64,000 bases of DNA from Ambrosia x helenae (taxonomy: Eukaryota; Streptophyta; Magnoliopsida; Asterales; Asteraceae). A model generated the notes under the pieces. That model worked only from the letters and a program-made list of their open reading frames with translations. It was not told the DNA's origin and did no database searches. Below, piece by piece: positions 10,697 through 22,100 of this stretch; positions within the stretch are counted from its first letter, which is position 1; every line of letters begins with the position of its first letter. Made by a program: the position numbers and the translations under genes. The DNA lies in the NCBI GenBank assembly GCA_030844895.1, contig CM061226.1, forward strand, positions 99,733,292 to 99,797,291. Reading direction: 5' to 3'.

Positions 10697-11709
10697 CTAG
10701 CTGATTACCCCGGGAAGGTCCCGGGGTTGAAAAATTTAATATGATTTAATAAAAAATGATAAAAATGATAAAAGAAGAAAACTCAAATCACGAAAAGAGT
10801 AAATAACTTAAACATGATCAATCTTAGTTAAAAAAAACATTTATTTAAAAAGTTAAAAAAAAGCATAAACCATATTAAACATAATACAGTATTAAAAAGA
10901 TAACCTTCAACATATAATCATCTTCACGTAATTTAAAATATGTTACAATTTGACTTTGACTTATATAGATGTAGAATTCATGATGGGAGTTGAAAAATAG
11001 CCATTTTAATAATACTAATACTAATAGTAATAATTATTACTCTTGTAATTAAATAAATAAAAAAATAACCTTGCTATAAGGTGACACCATGTGTTGCAGT
11101 GTTGCGCGATTTTTTCTCCTAGCTTCTCTTGATGAAGTATACCTATCCATCTTTAGAAGAGTAAAATTCCAATGATAGCATGACGATTGAGCTGAATTTC
11201 AACATCGTAAATAAGAACATGGTTTAAAAGAAAAAACATGATTAATGAATAACCTGAACACTTTGTGTTTTTTTTTTCTGTATGAACATAACCCCACAAA
11301 AAATAGTCGTTTTTTTTCTCCGTTTTTTATATAGCACTATGGTACTCGTTGGAAAGATAATAAAACGCTCGTTATTTTGGTGTAATTTTTTTATTTAAAA
11401 AATCTCGAATATAAAAGATATTAACGTTTAAAAATTATGGGAGGAACATAAGAGAGAAAAATTTAAATTTGTTTTTAAAATGTTTTTTCCTAAAATAACT
11501 CAATATAATTTTAGTAATTGATAATTGAGAGATAAAGAGATAAATTTAGGGTTTTATGTTTATCTTTTTTTTTTAATTAAAAAAGGGAAATAATTAAAAA
11601 ACACTAAAATCTTTCAACTATGATGCCACGTGACACTTTCATGGAGGGGTTGAAGGCACCATTGCACGCCACGTCAGCAATGTTCAATTCTTTTATATAT
11701 ATTAATAGA
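10697..11709 (-). mobile_element. Non-autonomous Helitron, same family, inverted
   Basis: Read on the minus strand it starts TCTATTAATATATATAAAAG at 11709 (host A on that strand, base 11710). It ends in the hairpin CCCCGGGACC-TTCCCGGGG, TAATCAG and CTAG at 10697, followed by host T. It shares most of its body with the element at 9391, including the TTGCTGACGTGGCGTGCAATG block near the 5' end and a stretch beside ATAAAACGCTCGTTA. No coding capacity. Confidence 0.87.
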
Positions 11710-12052
11710 TATGCTTAAGTATTATTAAGTAAATTTAAGTATTTATTGAGTTTTGTTGGTTCATACAATATCATCGTTCTTCTGTACTATTTGTCTCGTA
11801 GAGGCTTGCGCATGATTTGTATACGCGCGTCACTGTCTGTGGGGACTTTGCCAAAGATAGGATTTTGTTGAGAGTTGTGCAGCTGTTGTCGTGCGCAGAC
11901 GCAATCCTGCTCTATGGGCTTATCACGATCCACATAGGGATTTGAGATCATATCTCTTCATATATATTATTAAGTAAATTTAAGTATTTAACGAGTTTTA
12001 TTGGATATGTTCATATTATAAGTTTCATCATTCAAAATAGCACATTCAAAAG
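11710..12052. repeat. Spacer with a ~40-bp direct repeat
   Basis: The phrase TATTATTAAGTAAATTTAAG plus about 20 following bases occurs at about 11720 and again at about 11966. The copies bracket roughly 200 bp containing a GC-richer piece (11800-11930). No gene is seen. The first copy abuts the 5' end of the inverted Helitron. Confidence 0.5.
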
Positions 12053-13759
12053 TAGGGATGAGCACATAGAGCCGAATACCGATACCGTCCCGTCTCGATC
12101 CTGATCCCGTACCAAACCGATACCGAACTGAGGGTGTTCGGTTTCGGTATTTGTAACACCCCAACCGATGGCGGAATCATCGAGGTGTCACGTAGTGACG
12201 ACTGTTCAAAAGCACATGGTACTAAAATGTGAATGTATTATTGAATAAATTAAATTGTCTTACATGGATGAAATGGGAAAAATACATAAGTCTGAACAAA
12301 ACAAGAAATTTGAAATAAATTATTAAAAGCAAGCACTAAAATCCAATGCTATGGAACTAAGATCAAACTGCACCTGAAACATGTACAAAATAAGTTTTGG
12401 TCAAGATATGAAATGTTGGTGAGCATTCCTAGTTTTAATATATATAGTAAGTTGGAAAATGTTATACAATTCAAGTGCAAAGCTACAATGCAATTATGTA
12501 AACTATGTATCATACAAATGAGCGAAATCAATCCTGTGACTGTATAATGTACTAAATGAACGGCGGTGTACTTATCCACTAAATGGATAATAACTTAACA
12601 ATGACCACGGATTCTCCGATGAAAAAGGGGGAGAATCAACCTAGGCGGGTTGTCAATCCAATAGCGCTATCCAATGTTAAGGTCGGCTTGTACAATGTTA
12701 ATGATTTCACTAAGTACAAATGTATTCTACATATAATGTCTAAGCATAAAGCACGTTTGTAAGCAAATGCACATAGTACTAGAATTGTATTGTAAAAATG
12801 TGAACTTGTATTTGTAATTTGTATAAGTGTACATGTAACACCCCAAAAATGAATAAAAGCAAAAAGGGGATAGGAAATACTCACATTCGCCAAATGACTA
12901 GATGACTAAGCGAGCGTGAAAATGCGAGCAATCCAAAGGTTCAACAACGAAACTAGTCCAATTTAGAAGAAAAGAAACCGAATAGGAAAAAATGTCAAGC
13001 TTCCAATTCGCCAATTACAAGAGCTTATAACCAAAGCTTCAAATGTAGAAGTAATATACTCTAGAAGAAAGGTATGAGGGAGAGTTTAATCGAATTGAAA
13101 CAATTGAATTAGAGGTGCAAAGTGTAATGGGTCATAGGTGGGTTTTTATACTAGTTTTGGATTCAATTAGTCATTAAAATTGGTCAACACCATAAAGTAA
13201 GGTTTTATGATGAATTGAATATTTGACTAGGACTTTGACTGTCTTAGCGGACCGCGAGGGCTGAAAAAAATAATTTTTGTAATTTAATCAATTTTAAGTT
13301 ATAGACTTGTTTCCTTCTGTTTCTAAGTTGTTTTAGGACCGAAAATTAAGGGCTTTGAGTATCAAGGTCTGAAACATACGTGCTCAGGTGTAGATGTGAG
13401 TATAAAACGTGCATACTTTTACTTATAAAAATTTTAAGTTTTATTAAATTGTGAATTTTGGTCCTATTAAAATACGAGGGTTAAAAATGAAAATTTTGAA
13501 ATAGTTGAGGAACAAATTATGCACATTTATGAAAAGTGAAAGGTGCAGGTTGTCACAGTATTATCGGTATCGGTACGTGATCGGTATGGTATCGGTATTT
13601 TAAGGTAAAATACTGATACCATACCGGTACCGAATCGATACCGTACCGTATCGTATGTGTTCGGTATCGATATTAGGTTTAGGGTGTTTTCGATATCGGT
13701 TTTTTCGAGATCAGTATCGGTTGGTACCGATACCGTTCCGAGCTCATCCCTATTCGACT
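12053..13759. mobile_element. TIR element (hAT-like MITE) interrupted by a solo LTR
   Basis: The left end TAGGGATGAGCAC and the right part GAGCTCATCCCTA (13740-13752) are inverted. The body is a series of inverted CGGTATCGGTA / TACCGATACCG words, a well-known style of plant MITE. ATTCAAAAG flanks it at 12044-12052 and 13760-13768. If that is the target duplication, the element ends with a few extra bases (TTCGACTA) after the terminal repeat, so the exact right boundary is unsure. A 1.4-kb solo LTR sits inside. Confidence 0.6.
12152..13557. mobile_element. Solo LTR with 5-bp TSD
   Basis: The 1406-bp block starts TGTAACACCCC and ends GTTGTCACA, that is TG...CA, and is flanked by exact 5-bp repeats GTATT at 12147-12151 and 13558-13562. 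There is no primer-binding site, polypurine tract or coding frame inside, so it is best read as a solo LTR left by LTR-LTR recombination. A second TGTAACACCCC at about 12835 is inside it. Its orientation is not determined. Confidence 0.8.
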
Positions 13760-14057
13760 ATTCAAAAGGATGCATATATTATTAATACTAAAATAATAAT
13801 AAACAGTTATTTTGAAGAATGGAGTAAAATATCAACCTTCATTTTCTCATTGGTCTATTAAAAAAAAAAGACAATAAATTAAATTTGCCACCTGCATACA
13901 ACCATATGTTCCCCACATGCATTAGTTGACATACTCTTAACTACTCCTCAAATTTCTCTCCACATATCTTGGCTCATTATAACTTTTTTTGTGTGTGTTT
14001 CAGTTATAAAAAAAACACACACACACACTTTCAAGAACCATTTTCTTGATTTTGATA

Positions 14058-14393
14058 ATGGGGAACTACATGGACACATGCATTCAGAGGGAGGACAAGC
14101 CACAACAACAGCAAGACAAGGTAGAAGATATTATTAAACAAGATTCAGGAAAAGCAGCAAAGGGTAATTATGGAATGGAAAGTTGTAGAATGAGGGTAAA
14201 ATTGGTATTAACAAAAGATGAGCTTGAGTGGCTGCTATTGCAGATGAAGAACAAACAAGGGAAAAGATTAGAAGATGTGTTGGGGGAGATAGAGAAGAGT
14301 AGAATGAGTGGGAAAAGTGTTGCAGGATGGAAACCTTCTTTGGAGAGTATCATGGAGACCCCTGAGGTTCATCATGAGATGATTAGATCATGA
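14058..14393 (+). CDS. Small plant protein with N-terminal MGN (candidate N-myristoylated), unknown function
   Basis: Single-exon frame of 111 codons. The start is ATG 14058 (an upstream in-frame TTG is not a plausible start), giving MGNYMDTCIQRED. Gly2 followed by Asn and a nearby Cys8 fit co-translational myristoylation plus palmitoylation, which would place it at a membrane (inference). A Gln/Lys-rich low-complexity segment (about 15-40) is followed by a conserved-looking core MRVKLVLTKDELEWLLLQM (about 50-68) and a helix LEDVLGEIEKSR. It ends in GWKPSLESIMETPEV. No catalytic motif or transmembrane segment is seen. The layout (MGN start, basic 'VK-V-TK-ELE' block, WRPSL-like tail) resembles small uncharacterised plant proteins; I cannot name a family with confidence. 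It is isolated among transposons and is the best candidate for an intact host gene here. Confidence 0.75.
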   Translation: MGNYMDTCIQREDKPQQQQDKVEDIIKQDSGKAAKGNYGMESCRMRVKLVLTKDELEWLLLQMKNKQGKRLEDVLGEIEKSRMSGKSVAGWKPSLESIMETPEVHHEMIRS

Positions 14394-14981
14394 TTATGTT
14401 ACTTGGTGAAATTACTGTTTTACCCTTTTCTTATTTGTTAAAGGTCATGTTTTTTTTTTTTTTTTTTTAAGTCTTTGGGATGGGATCATGTCCAGATTTG
14501 TAATTATGTGTTTTGATTTGGTATTTTAGATTCATTTCTCAAAGATGAACCAAATGTTTTCTTTTTCTAATTATCTTTTAGCAGTAACTTATATTTACTA
14601 TGGATGTAGTCATCAATATGTATGCATTGACTATTGATTAGTAGTTTCAAATTGTTTCTGGTTATGCTTTAGTATGCATTTCACTTCCTATAACTTATTA
14701 CAGTTCAATGAAAAAAATCTGATGGAGAGTGGTGATAGTAAACAGAACAGAGAAAATGTATCGGTTTTTGTCTTGTTTTATCCAAATATAATAATATCAT
14801 TATTGGGTAAAACCAAAGTAATTATGTTTTCATTATTCATATTTGAATATTTAAGCAGTAATACATTATCATAAATGGTTTTAACCATTCAATTATCTAA
14901 TTATGAATTCTAATTATTCGGTTTTATTTAAAACAACCAACACCCGGGGCAGTTCAAAGTGGGAGTGAAATAAAACAACTC

Positions 14982-15605
14982 TAGGGATGATAATGGGTCG
15001 AGTTTGGATCAAGTATTGGTAATCTCGTATCCATACGCAATTATAAAATTGTTTCAAATCCGGGCCAATACCCGCTGGGTATCTGTTGAGTAATTACCCG
15101 TCTAGTATCGGACATACCTGCTAATTTGTTAAAGTATGCCCATTGGGATTTCCACATGCATTTTTTTACTATTATTATTATATAATTTGTATTTAAATAA
15201 AAATATTATAAACTAAAAAATATATTTCATATGTATATGTTTTATCATGAATAAATAACACCTTATCATTTTTATATAGTTTCATATATATACTTCACAG
15301 AATACGAGTACATATCCCAAAAGAAAATCTATATTTTCACATAATGAACCTACTAAAATAAATCATCAAAATAAAAAAATATAAATAAAAAATCCGGGTA
15401 TATGATCGGATACCGTATATAGTTCTAGTAAACAGGCATGTGGTTTCGGGTAATTGGGTTGGGTATCACCTAATACCATACCCGTCTCAAACCCCGCAGA
15501 TTTTTTAAAACTAATCTCAATACCCGGTGGGTTTCAGGTATACCCATCCAACGTATCATGTTTCGGGTATACATTTTGGGCTCAGGTTTTTTTTGTCATC
15601 TCTAA
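14982..15605. mobile_element. hAT-like MITE, TSD not found
   Basis: Begins TAGGGATGATAATGGGTCG and ends TTTTTTTGTCATCTCTA, imperfect terminal inverted repeats. The interior repeats GGGTAT/ATACCCG words in both directions (for example near 15070, 15395, 15450 and 15540), a common angiosperm hAT-MITE pattern. The flanking bases do not show an 8-bp duplication, so it is old or its edges are mis-set. Confidence 0.5.
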
Positions 15606-16050
15606 GCAAATGCTTGAGACTTTAGGGTCGTTGCCGGTAAGGTTTGTAAGAAACTTTAATTTTATTTATGTAACGAAATGAGCTCCAATTTTTACTATGT
15701 GCTTTCGGCCCAAAAAAAGCTGGCTTGCCAACATCAGCCCCTGTTTGACCTCACTAGAGATCTCTTCCATCTCAAGTTTCCAACCTCTTAACCTCTACGT
15801 AATAGTCATTCCATATAGTTGATGACTGGTTCAATCGTTCACTAGAAAATCATTAACGTGGTTGCTTTAAGTGCCTTGAGCAAGAGAGGTGAATCATGGA
15901 CGACTTTATGATAAATTATCTCTCAGAAGGGCTTTAGGCCACACATTATGAAAGGTCTCAAATTCGTAATTAATGCTCTTAAATTAGGCCTCAAAAGTCA
16001 AAACAGAAAAGTCGAAGGGCCTTGCCACAAATTCATGTAAATATTGTACC
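15606..16050. other. Intergenic, nothing recognised
   Basis: No reading frame, repeat or RNA gene that I can support. Confidence 0.5.
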
Positions 16051-16051
16051 A

Positions 16052-16227
16052 TAAGTAGGGCTGACAAATTGTGTATACCTGACGTGTTAAGACTCGAACC
16101 TGTTAAGACACAATACACGAACCTGACTACCTGTACACGACACGAAAATTCATGGTGAAGGACAGTAGGTTGACTTATGGGCATAGTAGGTTTACTTATG
16201 GTCCATAAGTCAACCTGCTGTCCTTCA
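16052..16227. repeat. MITE fragment followed by a 25-bp inverted repeat (hairpin)
   Basis: TAGGGCTGACAAATTGTG at 16052 begins a piece with the CGAACCTG / ACACGACACG words seen in hAT MITEs, without a matching right end. Directly after it, TGAAGGACAGTAGGTTGAC... (16156-16180) and its inverse (16203-16227) pair over 25 bp with one mismatch around a 22-nt loop. The loop itself contains a partial third copy of the arm. Confidence 0.55.
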
Positions 16228-16727
16228 TCAGGAATATGAAATTATCACAATAGCCCTTATAGATTTGTAGTTACTAATTTTCTACATCAATATTCTTTTA
16301 TTAACCCTTATATATCTTCCATGAAATAAAATGGTGTACACCACCGCTAAGTGTGGCAACTAACATGAGGGATGTAAATTACGTGTCTCAGAATAAGTTG
16401 GGTAGTGTTGGGGTTGATTTCCAGACATTCACAACATATTCCCAACAAAGTTCCTATTCTTCCCTTAGGTATGTCTTTAGTTTTCTTATTTCATGCTATA
16501 CTTAATCAAATAGGGCTAAATTCAAACACTCCGGGTCCAAAAAATTGAAATTTTTTATAAATATAATTGGAACTGACCTATATTATAATAATGTAGGGAG
16601 GTAAGTTGAAATTAATAATTGTACCTTTTCAGATACTTGTTGATTTAGGGAATTGAAGACAAACTCATTGTTCTATGTATTTCTGTTGTCTACTTTGGAC
16701 ATGTTACATGTAAAAACATATTATAAC

Positions 16728-16895
16728 CAGTGGCGGATCTTAAACGAAAAACCTGGTATGGTCGTGCTCAATATGGTAGGGCCGGATTCAATACATATAA
16801 AAATTTTCGAAAATTTTCGGTAAATTTTACACTACGAAACGAAAAAAACTGGGTGGGCCGAGGCCTGGTCTGACCCTAGTGAAGAACCGCCCACG
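16728..16895. mobile_element. Short hAT MITE with perfect 8-bp TSD
   Basis: The 168-bp element starts CAGTGGCGGATC and ends GAACCGCCCACG (imperfect inverted repeats). It is flanked by the exact 8-bp duplication ATTATAAC at 16720-16727 and 16896-16903. The CAGTGGCGGA terminus is frequent in plant hAT MITEs. No coding sequence. Confidence 0.85.
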
Positions 16896-16903
16896 ATTAT
16901 AAC

Positions 16904-17815
16904 GTAATATAACTTGTTGATAAGTAAATATTGAATCGCTCAACTTAGAGTGTTATTGTTTTTTGTCACTTAATTTGTATGGCTATATAAGGTTAGATTA
17001 AAGTTTACTTGTTTGTAAGATAGTAACAATTACTTAACTTTTTTCTATATTTTTTCAATATTAAGTATTAAAGGTGGAACCGACCATGTTAAGTTTTAAC
17101 ACGACACATCTCTTATTACATGGTCCTAGTGACGAGACCAATCTTTGGGACTATTCTTACTTGTACATGTATTGTCTACTCGAATATCATTCAAGACATT
17201 AACATGCATATAATTAATCCTGGTAAAATAAAAGGTTTGGACAGGAAATAAAAGTATAAAGTAAAACCATATGGAAGAAAAACAAATTTTGGTCTATAAA
17301 TGTAACTTTGCAGTCAAATTGATGGGGACGTTAAAGAATATAATTGGAACGGTAAATTGGATTTACGTGTAGTTTTGACTGACCTTTTCAAACTATACAA
17401 ATGAAAAAACAGTGTCGGCGAATAAACAACACGATAAAAGTAATTAAAGTTGAACATGTTACACAAGTCCTTACTAACAACACTAGAATATTGACCTGTT
17501 TTTCAAACAATCTTAAAAGGGTGGATAAAATATAAATAACATCCTCATCACTAAAAATAAAATATAAACACTAGTAGATTATCATGACCTGCTCCATAAC
17601 AAAAGGTTTTATATAGCCAATTATATACACTAACACACAATCACTAGACAGTTATGAGAACTGTATTATTATTTGTACGATATGCTTATAATCAAATAAA
17701 GTAAAAATGTTATGTGTTATATAACCGTCTTGTGTAGCTTAAATTAAATAATGATTGTGGGGCGTGTTTTTTTTTTTTTTTTGTCATATCTGGTAATTAA
17801 ATAAGTTTTTGCTGT
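16904..17815. other. Intergenic, nothing recognised
   Basis: AT-rich DNA between a MITE and the Copia element, with a T-run near 17767-17782. I see no gene. Confidence 0.5.
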
Positions 17816-18517
17816 TGTTGAAAGGTTCATCTTAACTTGACAATTTTATACATTCATATTTTTATAAATAAATCTCATCATTTTGCATAAGGATTTGTAG
17901 GTGTGGATTTGGCTACTGGATTGTTGCTGAGTTAGATTGTAGATGGGCTTGTAGCAGTTTAGCAGCAGATGGGCTTGTACATATGTTCGTGTGTTCGTGG
18001 GTTCAGCAGCTGGTAAAGATTTGAAGGAAGTCCAAGAAGAAGCCCAGCCTTGTTAATCATTTAAAGGTGTCTGGGCCCAGTATCTTCTCGAGTTATATTC
18101 AACCAATAGGCACAAGGATTGCTGACTTGGCAATTTTTGTCAAAGAAGCACACTTAATCTGGAACGTTAGATCTATTCAGTTGTGGCCGTTCGATTGATC
18201 AGAAGAAGCACACTTTCACAGCTATAAATAGCTTGCTTGTCTTCTCTTTCATACTTTAGTTCATTTGTTCAGTTTTGCACATTATTTTTCTCTCTGATTT
18301 TTGTTCTCTGATCGTAACAATTAGGGTTAGCTTGGTTAGATACGTCTTGTATCTACAAGCTGGTGATAGTCCTTTGTATTGTTGATCTTTTTAGAGTTGT
18401 AATCGTAGAGAGTTTCATTGTTTTCTAGATCATCAGTGTTTGATCTAGGGTTTTGTAGTTGTATTTTGGTCTTAGAGTAATAAAGCTTTCAAAGTCTTTG
18501 ATTCATGTTTTGTAACA
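17816..18517 (+). repeat. 5' LTR of Copia (17.8 kb element)
   Basis: TG...CA boundaries. TATA box TATAAATA at 18223-18230, giving a U3/R boundary roughly 30 bp downstream, and a polyadenylation signal AATAAA at about 18479-18484. The LTR should drive the gag-pol transcript. Confidence 0.93.
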
Positions 18518-18530
18518 TGGTATCAGAGCC
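18518..18530 (+). promoter_or_regulatory. Primer-binding site (initiator Met tRNA)
   Basis: TGGTATCAGAGCC directly abuts the 5' LTR. It is complementary to the 3' end of plant initiator methionine tRNA, the usual Copia primer. Confidence 0.92.
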
Positions 18531-19153
18531 ATCGTTGAGTTCTTGAGTCTCTGATTGTTTTGTGATCGAGTATATCTACAGATCTAGGGTTTTACCTGTG
18601 TAGATCTGGATCTTGGGGCTTCCGCTGGGTTCTTGTGTATTTTGGATATTCTTGACCAAAGGACAAGGAGGTTTTAGTCAGATCTGTATCAGATCTTGGT
18701 GCTGATTCAAGGACTTCTTGGATTGAAGATTGGAAGCTTATTTTCTTTTGCTTCACAGCTCTGTACCCTAAGTGAAGGTACATGCTGTGAGATTGGCGAA
18801 CCCTAACTTGGGTCCCCACCACTGTGAGATCGTTCTTGTTTAGCTTTATTTGTTTAAATAGTATAGTGTGTCTAGAGGCTACTTGACCGGGTTAGGGGGA
18901 CCGGTAATTGAGCCGACAACGTGCTTGGTTGGTCTTGTCTAGTTTTATTTGTGGTTTTAATACTTTCTTATTAAAGTATAGTTACAAATAGGATCAAGAC
19001 TCCTGTATTACGCTTGTCCTGGCACCTTGAGTGATGAACCAGGAATCTGGCCTCTGATACAGCTTCGTCTTTAGTTGATAGGGTTTGATTTTGTTTTTTT
19101 GATCTTTCTGATTGTTTGGTTTATTTGTGTTCTGTGTTTTAAGTGTTTGAGTT

Positions 19154-22100
19154 ATGGAAGAGGATCAACCTCATCCTAATCCCTTACCAGGACCTGATGA
19201 CCCTCCAGTGACCTTGATTAGTAAACTTGATGCTAGTGACCCTTTATACTTACATCCTAGTGACTCTGCTAATTTGAGTATTATAACTGTGAAGCTAAAG
19301 GGCACAGAAAACTATACTGTTTGGGCTAATGCTCTACAATTAGCTTTACAAGTTAAAAATAAATGGGGATTCATTGATAAAACATGTGTTAAGTCATTAG
19401 ATGATGATGTCCTTAAGAGACAATGGGATAGGTGTAATTCAATTGTTCTAACTTGGATTTTAAATTCCATTAGTGAGGATCTTTACATGGGACATGTGTT
19501 TTCTAAATTGGCTAGTGATGTGTGGTCTGAACTAAAAGAAACTTATGATAAAATTGACGGGTCAGTTGTGTTTGATTTGTATCAAAAGATTAACTCATTT
19601 AATCAAAATGGATCTACTGTGGCTGAGTATTATCATAAGTTGAATATTATGTGGAAACAACTAGATCAGATATTACAGCTACCTTCTTGTACTTGCAATG
19701 CTGCAACTGAGTTTAATAACTTTAGTAATATGATTAAACTCATGCAGTTTTTAATGGGGTTGGATAATGTCTATCAAAATGTTAGGACAAGCCTGTTAAT
19801 AAGAGATGTATTGCCTTCTGTAAAAGAAGCCTTTGCTATCATTTCTAGAGAGGAATCTCATAGAAATGCAAGCAATGTTTCCAAGAGAAGTCAATCATTG
19901 GCTTTGTTAGCTAAGGCTAATCCTGTTCCTGATTTTAAGAAAACCAATAAAGTTTCAAATCAAAACCTAAAATGTTCACATTGTAATAAAGTTGGACATG
20001 TTGCTGAAAAATGTTTTGAAATTATTGGGTATCCATCTTGGATGAGACCAAGGAATGGACAAAATAAAAAGGTGAATTCTAATAACAGTGTGACTGATAA
20101 TGGTGATGCTCTTAGTTCTTTGACTAGTGACCAGATTTCTAGGTTGATTAGTCTACTCAGTGAGAAACCTGCTGAGAGTAATCATAGCAGCAGTATCTCA
20201 GGTAGCATGTTTAGACCCTTCTGTGCTAATGTGTTTTGCAAACCTGTTTTTTGTTTTGCTGGAAAATACAAGGGAAGAGGGGTTTTGGGTTGGATAACTG
20301 ATTCAGGAGCGAATCAACACATGGTTAAAGATGATAGTGATTTAATAGACTGTATTGATGTTTCTGACTTAAACATTAGAGTAAAGCATCCAAATGGAAC
20401 TGATGCTTTAGTAACAAAAATTGGAAACAAGAAACTTGCTAATAATGTCATCCTTAAAGATGTGTTTGTAGTTCCTGAGTATAATGTTAATCTGATTTCT
20501 GTTCACAAACTTGCTAGAGATAATAAACTGTTTGTTGGGTTTGATGAACATAAGTGTTACATCCAGGATTTAATCACAAGGAAAGTCCTAGTGACTGGTG
20601 ATCAAGTTGATGGATTATACTATTGTGGCAATACTTATGTGAGTAATAAGGTGTGCTATAGTAGTACTTTAGTGTCAAACTTGTGGCATGCCAGATTGGG
20701 ACATCCCTCTATGCATGCTTTAAAGATGTATAAAACAAAACTAAGTTTAGGGGAGATTGATGATCATGAACCTTGTGAGGTCTGTCACAAGGCTAAGCAA
20801 CATAGGGAGCCCTTTCCTATGAGTGATCATAAATCCTCAAATATAGGAGAACTTGTTCATTTAGATGTCTGGGGTCCTTATAGAGTCAGTAGTAGGGAAG
20901 GATTTAAATATTTCCTTACTATAGTAGATGACTTCTCTAGGGCAGTATGGGTTTGTTTGATGAAAACTAAATTGGAAGTCTTTGAAAATTTAAAAGATTT
21001 TGTGAATATCATTGAAACACAATTTGAAAAAAGGGTAAAGTGTTTCAGGAGTGATAATGGAACAGAATTCATAAATCAACAATTTAATATTTTTTGTAAA
21101 GACAAAGGCATAGTTCATCAAACATCTTGTACATACACTCCTCAACAAAATGGTATTGTTGAGAGAAAACATAGACATCTCTTGAATGTAGCAAGAGCTC
21201 TTATGTTTCAAAGTGGTGTTCCTGTAAAGTTTTGGTCTGATTGTGTATTAACTGCATGCTATTTGATAAATAGGACCCCTTCTTCAGTGCTGAGTGGAAA
21301 GTCTCCTTATGAGGTAGTTTATGGTTTTGACCCCTTCCTGGACCATCTTAGGTTATTTGGTTGTCTTTGTTTTTGTACCATTTTAAATGAACATGATAAG
21401 CTAAACAGTAGAGCTGAAAAATGTGTATTTTTAGGTTACTCTACAGAAAAGAAAGGTTATAAAGTGTTTAGTTTAGAATCAAAAACCATCTCTTATTCAA
21501 GAGATGTGAAATTTTATGAGGATATCTTTCCTTTTAAAGAGGATAAAGTTTTTAAAACCTTTGATGAAAATCAGTTTTTTGAAGTAACAAATTTAAATTT
21601 TTTTGAATGGTATGAAAAGGATAACCAAGATCAGCCTATAGTGCCCAATGATGAAGGAGGGGCAAATTCTAAGGTTGATCTAGAGACACATGGATCTCAG
21701 CAATCAGAAGGGAATGTTGAAGCTAGTGGCTTGGCTGGGGACCAGCAGCCTAGCTCTTCAACACAACCTACTGATAGGGCAGAGAGTGTGAAATCTGGAA
21801 ATGAAAATACTTCCAGTTCTGAGGGACATTTAGGTGATCTTAGCCCTGATCAGACCACTATTAGGAGATCTGCTAGGACAACTGTTCTTCCTAAAAACTT
21901 AGATGATTATGTTATAAATAGCAAAGTAAAATTTAGAGTAGAAAGAGTAGTTAACTATTCTAAACTTTCTGATGAAAGTAAATGTTTTATTGCCTCTCTT
22001 AATAAAGGAAAAGAGCCTAGCTCATTAACTGAAGCAGCATGTGATCCAAATTGGATTGCTGCCATGAATGAGGAGATTGAGGCTCTTCATAGGAACAATA

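Noticed and set aside
12835..13557. Second LTR inside 12152-13557 (TGTAACACCCC repeats at 12835), making a short complete element
   Set aside because: Only the first dozen bases repeat; the rest does not align and there is no primer site.
14982..15605. 8-bp TSD for the TAGGGATGAT MITE
   Set aside because: Flanks AACAACTC and AGCAAATG do not match, so the element is listed without a TSD.
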